From: Symsagittifera roscoffensis
Taxonomy: Eukaryota; Xenacoelomorpha; Acoela; Convolutidae
Assembly: GCF_963678635.1 (NCBI RefSeq)
Contig: NC_087063.1
Span: 40,560,759 to 40,624,758, forward strand
Direction of reading: 5' to 3'
Length of the DNA stretch: 64,000 bases
Shown piece after piece: positions 46,776 to 56,065 of this stretch. The notes beneath the pieces were generated by a model. That model saw nothing but the letters and a program-made list of their open reading frames with translations, did no database searches and was not told the DNA's origin. The translations under genes were made by a program, and so were the position numbers. Numbering within the stretch: the stretch's first letter is position 1; each line of letters opens with the position of its first letter.

Positions 46776-46894
46776 ACGCACCTTCCCCCTAGTACAATAA
46801 CGGTCATTAAGGCCTCTAACTCGGGCATACGCCCGGAGCGGAGGGTTCGTCGCTGAAACGCTTGCTGATCATGATGGTTTCATGCCTTTAACAG

Positions 46895-46912
46895 GCCCAC
46901 CCAGGAGCGCCA
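46895..46912 (-). promoter_or_regulatory. Candidate primer-binding site
   Basis: In element orientation, TGGCGCTCCTGGGTGGGC begins 12 nt inside the 5' LTR. TGG is the complement of a tRNA CCA end. I cannot name the tRNA, and the 12-nt gap is longer than usual. Confidence 0.4.
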
Positions 46913-46924
46913 TAAAAACGTCTA

Positions 46925-47795
46925 TGTAACATTCGCCCAAATATCACACAGCGACGGAGCGTAGAAAAAGTACCTATTAACGACTGGCAGGCGTCAGTTA
47001 CCTTAATTCTACTCGTTTTTTACCGTCTCGACCTTGCCAGTTGATTTTCTGGTCTGTCTAGGGCAAAGTAAAAAGTTACCATTTTTAGGCCATCAGTCAA
47101 ACGACTTTTGATCAGCTTTCGTTTACATGCGAACACAACCACATAGCTGAGTCTCGGATCCTCAGACTACGTGATTGTCATTAAAAACACGGCTCGAACA
47201 ACCTATTTTTATATGTTTTTGTGTGACAGTTTTATATTAAATCCATTGGAGATGGATTGACCCTTTCCCTTTTCTAGCTACTCATGCTCTGAAATATTAA
47301 ATAATAACGGTGTTAATTAAGATCTATGACATTATAGCAGCTATATAGTCAGTCTACACAGTCCCTTCACATAGACAGTCTCTGGGGGACCAAGCCTCCG
47401 CTCCCGTAATATTCTTGAGATAACACCCTTATCTCTTATATTTCGTGTCCCGGGAGGGTCCCGTGGTATATTTCTTCCCCCACTGAAGCCTCCTTCTCCA
47501 CAAATATCCGTCGCTAAGGTTCTTATCGTGTGTTATTGCCACGATAAGAGGCTTTGTAATTTTCTTGTCTCTGATACGACTGTTCTTCACAATCTATGGC
47601 GTCGTTCTGTTTTTCGTCTTTTAATTCAAAATGGCCGTCTTTTCTCTATTTCTCAGAAATGTTCTTCTTCCAATCGAAATTTTAAAAATAAAAATTCTAG
47701 AACATTCTGACCCTCCGTCGCAACACTTTTTTGTTCATAAGGCCTTTAGTCACTCTTTTTTATGTCGCCGGAAGGTTGTGCTGTGTCATCTGGCA
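46925..47795 (-). repeat. 5' LTR of the giant element (871 bp)
   Basis: Starts TGTAACATTCGCCC and ends CATCTGGCA on the plus strand, matching the left LTR with five substitutions and one 2-bp insertion ('ca' near 47,227). The AATAAA seen in the other LTR reads AATTAA here (near 47,622). The TATA-like CTATATAG is at 47,341-47,348. Confidence 0.95.
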
Positions 47796-48130
47796 GAATG
47801 GCACAATTCAAAAATGGCCTACGGAAATAAAAAACACTTCATCGTATGCGTTAAAACTGTACATTAAACAAACGTTTCCGCACTTTTTCAGCGTATCTTT
47901 AAGTATTATCCAACTATTATTTACAGAATGATCCAAAATGCAACCAATTTGTTACATATTATCTATTATGCAATCAATTTTATAAATTCCCACCAAAATT
48001 CGTCTAGGAGTTTGTTCCTTTACCTAGTTTCTTACAATCAAAATTTTGATTGCAAATTTAGCTTCACGACAAAAAAAGAACCTTTAATTGCTAAATGATA
48101 ATTATTATTATAAGAAACTTAAAATGTTAA
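47796..48130. other. Stretch without a recognisable gene, right flank of the giant element
   Basis: AT-rich. It should represent sequence that lay upstream of WDR75 before the insertion, if no rearrangement occurred. No gene signal. Confidence 0.35.
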
Positions 48131-48166
48131 TTCAAACGTTTTCGCACAATTTGTGCATCATCAGGA
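48131..48166 (-). ncRNA. Hammerhead-ribozyme-like motif in PLE 3' region
   Basis: Minus strand: CTGATGA, a self-complementary stem tgcacaaattgtgc, then GAAA and ACGTTTGAA. CUGAUGA - stem II - GAAA is the catalytic core of hammerhead ribozymes, which are known in Penelope-like elements. Stem III and the cleavage triplet cannot be assigned with confidence, so activity is unknown. It lies 3' of the PLE endonuclease fragment at 48,400-48,666 on the same strand. Confidence 0.5.
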
Positions 48167-48399
48167 TTAAATTTTTTTAACAATATTTACAAAACGATCA
48201 AAGGTCTGAAAAATGAGAAATATGTCTAAAATTAATTTAAAACTTTTTGACCAATCAAATTTAAACAACTCTAATTACATAATAAATTAAGCAATCAATA
48301 ATAACATTTTCCTGTAAATTTCGGATATTTCTTTTTCGCTTTTTGTTGTCATGGTTATAAAATTTCGATTTGGGAATATTTTTGATTCTGACATTAATT

Positions 48400-48666
48400 T
48401 TAAGCCATGTTATACATAGACTTTATTTTAAGTGTTAATTCCTGGCTCTTGAATTCTTCGAGTGTGTTGATCCTCGGCCTCTCCCTCCAAATATGCAAAG
48501 CCTCTAGTGTGAGTAGCTTATGAGTGTTGGCTGTTTGGTCTATAATCTCTGACTTCAGCTCAGCAGTACCGCCTACCTCCTTATTACACTCTAAATAATT
48601 AATATTATTAATATTTATAATTAATATTGATAATACAATTAACATTAATAAGCAAAAGTAAGTCAC
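48400..48666 (-). pseudogene. Penelope-like element fragment, C-terminal end (minus)
   Basis: The C-terminal part of a PLE protein after the GIY-YIG endonuclease core: CNKEVGGTAELKSEI, then LEALHIWRERPRINT and LEEFKSQELTLKI. The EALHI...P.(I/L)NT..EF.S..LTLKI pattern marks the end of PLE ORFs. The upstream part of this copy is missing. Another PLE copy begins 11 bp away in the opposite orientation. Confidence 0.75.
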
Positions 48667-48676
48667 GCAATTTTCC

Positions 48677-49748
48677 TTGGTTATTAATTTATTTCAAAAT
48701 TTTGAAATAATGGTTCATCCAAATCTGCAGTTCACTCTAGAGGAATCTAATTCGGAGGGGAATTTGCCGTTCCTGGATTTGAACATAAATGTATCTCAGG
48801 GTATACAAAACTATAGAAGCTGCGTCCCAACTCAGTTCAAGCGTAGTGTTATCCAAGGCACTGAACACATGAATTTTAGGAGTACATCTAGCTGGTAGCA
48901 ATTTGACTAGGCTATGGAAACAAATAGGGCGCAATGGCTGACAAATAAGCACCCTGAAAATTGGTCGGCAAAGGTGGCTTCAACGCCTTGTGCAAAATCA
49001 TCGAGGGTAAGGGCAAGCCTCTGAATAGTGACAATTGTTTGTCAACTCAATCACCAAAGGATGTGAAGCCCCCAATGCTGATGGTGGTTACATAGCAACG
49101 TTTAGACAACCTCGTGTTCAGACACATCAATGTTTAGGCAAATACTGTTTCAACCAATCAGAATCGAGACCAGGAAGAAATTAAAAAATACTTATTAATT
49201 AATTTGGATTATTTATGTCTTATCTCGATTCTGATTGGTTCATACAGTACTTGTCTAAATACTGACAAAAATGAATACGCGGTTGTCTAAATACAGACCG
49301 CACTCCGCCGATGGTGCAATATAGAGGTAACCAAAGCCAATATTTTGCTAACAGGTTACAAAAATTAACTAACAATCAAGTGGTTTTCAACACAAGAAAA
49401 CTAGAATCATGTTTACCATCACTGAAGTCAGCATTTTCTAATGACCTCAAGTCAAGAGTGGTTTAAAAAATGTCATGTAGTGGATGAACTTCCACCTATG
49501 ATGGACAAACTGTTCGACATTTGACCACTAGAAATGAGAAACTTAAGAAAGCAGACTCACCGGTAGGCCTCCACCTTCAGCAATGCCAACTTGAGGAAAA
49601 TAGCGCAGATCTTAGCTGGGAAAATATAGAGAGGCCAAACAACCAAACAAAATTGTTTAAACTAGAGGCAATACATATCAGGAAAGAGAAACCGGGCTTG
49701 AACACGGGCGATGAGTTTAGGAGCAGGGATTTAACACTGAAAATTTAG
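48677..49748 (+). pseudogene. Penelope-like element fragment, RT end plus GIY-YIG endonuclease (plus)
   Basis: The plus strand gives the end of the RT region at 48,705-48,895 (LQFTLEESNSEG, LPFLDLNINV, NYRSCVPTQFKRSVIQGTEH). After the nested MITE, the GIY-YIG module follows at 49,470-49,748 (STYDGQTVRHLTTR, SPVGLHLQQCQ, FKLEAIHIRKEKPGLNT, EFRSRDLTLKI). The usual YVGQT reads YDGQT. Stops after TSSW and frame breaks make it non-functional. A hammerhead-like remnant lies downstream at 50,022. Confidence 0.8.
49101..49291. mobile_element. Foldback MITE nested in the PLE
   Basis: Left 'tttagacaacc' ... 'aaccaatcagaatcgaga' and right 'tctcgattctgattggtt' ... 'ggttgtctaaa' form imperfect inverted repeats of about 70 bp around a short AT loop. 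It interrupts PLE sequence, so it inserted after the PLE. It has no coding capacity. Confidence 0.75.
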
Positions 49749-50021
49749 TCCTAAAATATTTTTTGTTTTTTATTTAAAACGTACATGTCTAAATTGAAAT
49801 TATGACTCAGAAAATTCCAGACAAATTGTTTTAAAACTGTGTTATTAATTTTAGAGGTTAAAAGTTTATGTTTAAATTTTAATCGTAATAGTAATTTAGA
49901 GGTCAACAGTGATTAGCTAATTTTTTAACATGATTCTTTAGAACCAAAACATCTGTGAATTATTGTAAATAACATTTGTAAATTGATGTTTTATCGTCAT
50001 TCAGATTAGTTTATTGTAAAA

Positions 50022-50056
50022 ATCCTTACGATGCACATAGTTGCGAAAACGTTTGA
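50022..50056 (+). ncRNA. Degenerate hammerhead-like motif, 3' of the plus-strand PLE
   Basis: 'ccttacgatgcacatagttgcgaaaacgtttgaa' aligns with the minus-strand motif at 48,131-48,166. The GAAA and flanks are kept but CTGATGA has become TTACGA, so it should be inactive. Confidence 0.45.
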
Positions 50057-50559
50057 AATTTAGTTTGTAGCAAAAATTACTTCGAAAAAATGGTTATAAT
50101 TTTAACATCAAAGAAATTTAAAATGTTTCCATGTTGTTTTTCCATAGGTTGCCATAGAAGCATTTTCACTAAAAACAATTAGGATAAACTCCTTAACCTT
50201 AAACTTCAGAATCACAGGTTAAACTGCTGCTGTTTATAATTGATTTCGCATTTTGAATTAGGTTCCAAATTAGAATTAGGTTCCTGATATTCTGCAAAAA
50301 AAAAGGTTTTCGATACAATGAATGCTAAATCTTGTTTGAAAACTTAATTTTTTTGTTTTTTGTTCTCATCAATGGTGATTTCCACGTACTTGAGTTTTGT
50401 GATGGCGGTAGAAGTTTCAATTCAATTTATCAAAGATGACAGATAAATTTGCATTCGATAACGAGGAAACCGACAGAACCGTGTATGCCAGCTCAACATC
50501 GGATGAATCATCAAATTTTCTTCTGTCACAGCAGGTCTTTATTGCCCAACTTAGTTGTT
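50057..50559. other. Stretch without a recognisable gene
   Basis: AT-rich sequence between the PLE 3' end and the LINE copy. A short plus-strand run near 50,430-50,520 (MTDKFAFDNEETDRT) may be incidental. Confidence 0.3.
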
Positions 50560-52483
50560 TTTCAGTCATATTTTTAACTTAGTTAAAAAACTGCTTCACA
50601 GTATTGCTGGTTTGTACAGATAGCCTGTGACTATAGCGTTCAAAAATAATCATCAATTTCTGATTGTCAGTGATTTTTTCTATCGATTGTAATGTTTTGA
50701 TCCCGCCAGCATTTTCTCTTAACATATTTTCATTTCTTTCGGAAAGGCTAGAAATTTATCTAAAATTACCACCAAGCATTTGAATTGTGTCTTCTCTTCT
50801 ATTTTGTTATCATCTAAATAATAACTAAATTTTGAATTGTGGTTTCTGCCAAGATTATTTCTGCTAAACATTATCATTTCGGTGTTTTGTCGAATTTGGA
50901 TGAATAGTGTTGTCAAGTCTTGGACATTTTCTGACATGAGTTTTGCGCTAGCTGTAGAGCCTTTTTGATATCATTATCATCACAAATTAGAAGTGTATCA
51001 TCTACATTTTGCAAGTTTTGCGAAGGGTTCGACAAATGATTGATGTATAGAATGAAAAATAGGAGTCCCAAAATTGTACCTTAAGGTACCCCTTGGTAGA
51101 ATGAGATCCAATTGGAATCGGTCTTTTTTAGGACAGTTTTTTGTTGTATTTTGTTTATTATCTTTTGTCTCAGCTGCGAATTGTTTTAGTTTTTGACTGG
51201 GAGAATCGCGGACTTTTTTGTTTAGTCTTTAAATAATTATGATTGATAGAATCGAAAGCTTTTCAGAGATCTAAAAAAGATACATTACTTCATTTGTTTG
51301 CATCTATTGATTTGCGGAAGTAAGCAGTGCATTATTTGATTGCTTCCATCGTTGAAAATGATAATCGAAAACCAAATTGGGTGCTGCTGAGTGGGTTATT
51401 AGATAAATGAGTAATTATTGATTTGTTTGTGTAGTAATTTCTGAAACACACTAGAGAGTGCACCTGTTATGGAGATTGGTTTGTAACTCTCTGAATTTTC
51501 TGGGTCATCTTTTGTGCGTTTTGGGGTAACAATCGCTTTTTGTGTCTAGTTAGAGTTAAATTGATTTTTATAAACTCATTGAAAAAAATATGAAAGGTGT
51601 ATACATTTCAATGTAGCCATCTTTCAGAGCCTAGGCTGGAAGATCCGAAGAGCCGGGTGGTTTATTTGCATTTAGTTTTATATTTCTTTTTCAACTAATT
51701 TTTGCCCACAAACCGGAAATAAAACTTGGTCTGCATTCTTTTTTGGTCCTTGTGCTCTTGGTGGTTGAAGCAACAGCGTTATTTTTGAATCAACATTGTG
51801 GTTTAAGCAACAGTGTGAAAAAAACTCTGAGTCTAGAAAACTTGTAATTCAAAAAATGCGCCATTTTGAAATTGTTTTTTGATGCTTCATCAAGTAAGTT
51901 TTTTAGGAGTGTGATTTCATTTGCGGACTTTTTCGAGTTTCTTGTGTCATTTGATGTAATCCATTTCTGTCGCTCAACTAATTCAGTATTGAAAAAATTT
52001 GATATAAAACTCACGTCTTTGACGTTTGTTTTTTCTTTTTCATTACAAATTTAGACTGTTTTTGGGTGTTGCGCATCGTTTTAGGCAGTTATCTACATTG
52101 AAAGTTAAAATGTTGAACATTTTTTCAGTGGTATTTTACCTGTAGAAAAACTTTCAATCAATACTTGTTAGGGCAGTTTTGACTTCTTTTTCTAAATATT
52201 TTGATCTATCGTAGACTGTGCGCTTAACGGGCTTAACTATATCGATTATTTGTAATTCAGGCAATAAAACTGTAGCTGAATGGTTTCTTATAATTGGGGG
52301 AGTGAAAATTACAAATTTGTTCTTCTACGTGATTGATTTTGAATCTGATAGAATATTATCAATGAGTGTTTTTGAATGCTTTGACGTTGGTTTATTGACA
52401 AATTCTGGGCTATAGAGCGTTAGAATTGTATCCAAGATTTCTTTTTCTTCAGTATTTAAATAGTTAAGGTTTGAGTGTTCCAT
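50560..52483 (-). pseudogene. Dead LINE, copy 1 (endonuclease end, RT and post-RT)
   Basis: Reading minus from 52,483: an endonuclease C-terminal segment (SKHSKTLIDNIL near 52,340-52,420), a helical linker (KWITSNDTRNSKKSANEIT, 51,790-52,014), RT motif A (VSFLDL, stop, KAFDSIN at 51,241-51,283), motif B (GVP, stop, GTILGLLFFILYINHLSN near 51,040-51,095), motif C (VDDTLLICDDND near 50,975-51,013) and the post-RT block (TEMIMFSRNNLG, YYLDDNKIEEKTQFK, AGGIKTLQSIEKI down to 50,560). Stops and frame changes interrupt it throughout. Motifs fit the CR1/Jockey group broadly. Confidence 0.75.
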
Positions 52484-54344
52484 AAGAACAATATTTGAAT
52501 TATAAGTTGTGCGAAGTCAATTGATATTGCAAGTTCTTCGACAAACTTGTTTTGTTAGATTGATTTGGATTATAGGAATTAATTAATAGAATTGATCTTT
52601 CAGTTTTTTTTGATGTTTCAAATTCCACTCAGATGTTGTCATACTTTTGATGAAATAATTTCGAATCTGTGCGTAGTTAGGGTGTAAGATTTAGGAATGA
52701 GTATCAGTTTTTTTTCTATGACTGCTGATCTATTATCCCGAAAGGCGACATAACGATGACTATCTAATGTCCCATAAGTTGTTTTTTTTTGGAGCCATTA
52801 AAACTTGTCTCAGAGTAGTCATAAATTTTGTTTCATCCACATTTTTTGACTAGTTCTTGTAGACTAGATCTTTTTTTATTTAAGATCCTGCGATTTAGGT
52901 GTAAATTTTACGTTTTTGAAGTCGTTTAGATTCGCTAATGTTTCTTTAAAATTTACAATTAATCCACTGGAAAGTGCAGAGTTCGAGTGTAACTAAGGTA
53001 GTGTTCAAAATTCATTGGACAAAAACAGAGTTTTGAGGGGTTGTAAGAGTGCAGAGTTCGATTGTAATCCTTCTAGTAATCAGAACTAGTAATCAGAAGG
53101 AGTTAAGATCAAAAATAATTAGAGTTTATGGTTTTTCTATTTTAATTGGTAATATGGAAGAAAATTTGATTTCACTTTTTGTTTTCAAATGTTTTTTCGA
53201 ATTTTCTTAGATTTGAGTTGAACTACTTGAGATTTGAATAGTGTTGCTGCATTTTGAGATATTTTCATATCAAGAAAAAAGTTTGGTATGTTCTAAATTT
53301 AGTAAATTTTGATCAAGCTTATTTCATGAAAAAATCAAATGAAGAGAAAATCGACTACTTAATTTTGATAGGCCACCAAAAAAATTGTTTTCGGAACTAT
53401 AGTGTTCAAGTATAGTTTAAGTGACGCTTAAGTTTTAGTTCCAAAAACGGATTTTCAGCTAGTACAAAAATAAGTAGTGTTCGAAATAAAAAATTCACAT
53501 GTTTCAAAACTGGAAAATGAGACAATTTGAAATGTTAAATTTAAATTTAGTTTAAAAAATAGATAAAGTTAATAGAATGTCCTAGAAACTTGAACCGATG
53601 ATATACTCATGATACAATTTTGGCGCGAAATCCAAAAATGCTTACTTCTGATTGGTTGAGTTTTCATCATTTTGTATAGCCATTGTCTTAGGATGTTTTT
53701 CTGATCGATGATCATTCTATTAAGTTTTAATAATTTTACTTGATGGTGCATTTTCGTAATTTACGTTTTGAATTCCCTCTGTCTCGTTATGTAAACTTTG
53801 TGATGATCCCCAGCAGCGCTGAGCTAGATTTTAAATTGGTTTTTACCTTAAGGAGGAACCAGTAAAGTGTGTACAGAAAATTGTACAGAATCATTCTTCT
53901 TTTTCTTTCTTTTAAAAAAAATTGTACTGAAATTGTTTAGGGTGGAAAAAAAATGATCTAATTTTTTTTTATATCAAAAGTTTCTCTAATTTTCTTTTCT
54001 TGTCTCTCCCTTTTATTCAACTGTTTCATCAGTTTAGAGCCAGAAGGGTTTACATAGAAGCCGCTAGTTCGCTACACCATACTTCAAAATACCTGGAATC
54101 GGAAGAGAGAAAGGTCTGTTCAACAATCCGGACGACTATAACTGGACCCTCTCTCAACCCGAACACAAACAATAAGGAGAAAAACTTGCCATGTTTTCTA
54201 GACAAGGGTTACTGCACTCAAGAAAAGACCTTGTGGCGTGGTGTGACGTCATCAACAGTTCAGTTAGCTGCCACATATCAATTAACTATCGGCTCGGCAG
54301 CCCAGAAAAATTTTCCAGCAATCTGAAGACGAGAAATACACGAG
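50763..54344. repeat. 3.58-kb tandem duplication, unit 1
   Basis: Everything from about 50,763 recurs 3,582 bp further on with very few differences, including the LINE body and the block at 54,000-54,330. The junction is near 54,345, where 'gacgagaaatacacga' runs into 'attaccaccaa'. The part of the LINE right of 50,763 is in both units. The post-RT end (50,560-50,762) is present once. Confidence 0.85.
52484..54330. other. Non-LINE part of unit 1
   Basis: Mostly AT-rich with no gene. At 53,450-53,720 it is similar to the 3' non-coding part of the PLE units at 60,600-60,860 (shared 'agctagtacaaaaataagta' region, 'catgataca...ttttggcgc', 'ttctgattggttg'). A 108-codon plus-strand frame at 54,000-54,326 (RRVYIEAASSLHHTS, GVTSSTVQLAATYQL) is unrecognised. 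Confidence 0.45.
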
Positions 54345-56065
54345 AAATTACCACCAATCATTTGAATTGTGTCTTCTCTTCTATTTTGTTATCATCTAAA
54401 TAATAACTAAATTTTGAATTGTGGTTTCTGCCAAGATTATTTCTGCTAAACATTATCATTTCGGTGTTTTGTCGAATTTGGATGAATAGTGTTGTCAAGT
54501 ATTGGACATTTTCTGACATGAGTTTTGCGCTAGCTGTAGAGCCTTTTTGATATCATTATCATCACAAATTAGAAGTGTATCATCTACATTTTGCAAGTTT
54601 TGCGAAGGGTTCGACAAATGATTGATGTATAGAATGAAAAATAGGAGTCCCAAAATTGTACCTTAAGGTACCCCTTGGTAGAATGAGATCCAATTGGAAT
54701 CGATCTTTTTTAGGACAGTTTTTTGTTGTATTTTGTTTATTATCTTTTGTCTCAGCTGCGAATTTTTTCAGTTTTTGACTCGGAGAATCGCGGACTTTTT
54801 TGTTTAGTCTTTAAATAATTATGATTGATAGAATCGAAAGCTTTTCAGAGATCTAAAAAAGATACATTACTTCATTTGTTTGCATCTATTGATTTGCGGA
54901 AGAAAGCAGTGCATTATTTGATTGCTTCCATCGTTGAAAATGATAATCGAAAACCAAATTGGGTGCTGCTGAGTGGGTTATTAGATAAATGAGTAATCAT
55001 TGATTTGTTTGTGTAGTAATTTCTGAAACACACTAGAGAGTGCACCTGTTATGGAGATTGGTTTGTAACTCTCTGAATTTTCTGGGTCATCTTTTGTGCG
55101 TTTTGGGGTAACAATCGCTTTTTGTGTCTAGTTAGAGTTAAATTGATTTTTATAAACTCATTGAAAAAAATATGAAAGGTGTATACATTTCAATGTAGCC
55201 ATCTTTCAGAGCCTAGGCTGGAAGATCCGAAGAGCCGGGTGGTTTATTTGCATTTAGTTTTATATTTCTTTTTCAACTAATTTTTGCCCACAAACCGGAA
55301 ATAAAACTTGGTCTGCATTCTTTTTTGGTCCTTGTGCTCTTGGTGGTTGAAGCAACAGCGTTATTTTTGAATCAACATTGTGGTTTAAGCAACAGCGTGA
55401 AAAAAACTCTGAGTCTAGAAAACTTGTAATTCAAAAAATGCGCCATTTTGAAATTGTTTTTTGATGCTTCATCAAGTAAGTTTTTTAGGAGTGTGATTTC
55501 ATTTGCGGACTTTTTCGAGTTTCTTGTGTCATTTGATGTAATCCATTTCTGTCGCTCAACTAATTCAGTATTGAAAAAATTTGATATAAAACTCACGTCT
55601 TTGACGTTTGTTTTTTCTTTTTCATTACGAATTTAGACTGTTTTTGGGTGTTGCGCATCGTTTTAGGCAGTTATCTACATTGAAAGTTAAAATGTTGAAC
55701 ATTTTTTCAGTGGTATTTTACCTGTAGAAAAACTTTCAATCAATACTTGTTAGGGCAGTTTTGACTTCTTTTTCTAAATATTTTGATCTATCGTAGACTG
55801 TGCGCTTAACGGGCTTAACTATATCGATTAACTGTAATTCAGGCAATAAAACTGTAGCTGAATGGTTTCTTATAATTGGGGGAGTGAAAATTACAAATTT
55901 GTTCTTCAACGTGATTGATTTTGAATCTGATAGAATATTATCAATGAGTGTTTTTGAATGCTTTGACGTTGGTTTATTGACAAATTCTGGGCTATAGAGC
56001 GTTAGAATTGTATCCAAGATTTCTTTTTCTTCAGTATTTAAATAGTTAAGGTTTGAGTGTTCCAT
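54345..56065 (-). pseudogene. Dead LINE, copy 2
   Basis: The same LINE segment as in unit 1, truncated at the duplication junction (about 54,345). In this copy the endonuclease C-terminal frame is open for 109 codons (55,736-56,065, starting MEHSNLNYLNTEEKEIL and containing KPTSKHSKTLIDNILSDS). It carries the same stops in RT motifs A and B as copy 1, so the LINE was dead before the duplication. Confidence 0.75.

Larger units (their letters stand above)
43602..46924 (-). other. 3.3-kb structured leader (5' UTR) of the giant element
   Basis: Between the 5' LTR and gag. No long open frame. It holds two tandem stem-loop units (44,188-44,524), 30-bp tandem repeats (44,768-44,875), at least fifteen GGAGGGT motifs and three ACCCTCC...GGAGGGT hairpin modules. 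A leader of this length is unusual for an LTR element. Packaging, dimerisation or internal initiation are possible roles. Confidence 0.7.
23431..47795 (-). mobile_element. Giant (24.4 kb) Ty3/gypsy-type LTR retrotransposon
   Basis: Two direct LTRs bracket, on the minus strand, a 3.3-kb leader, gag, protease, pol with RT, RNase H, integrase and a macro-like tail, then a 2,697-codon frame with an SGNH hydrolase and a 254-codon frame. The domain order RT, RNase H, integrase places it with Ty3/gypsy elements, whose usual length is 5-10 kb. All main frames are open and the LTRs are about 99.4 per cent identical, so insertion was recent. Base composition (near 50 per cent GC by eye in the coding part) contrasts with AT-rich flanks. 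I see no matching target-site duplication: 'ttatt' lies on the left and 'gaatg' on the right. No env-like protein with a signal peptide or membrane anchor was found. Confidence 0.93.
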
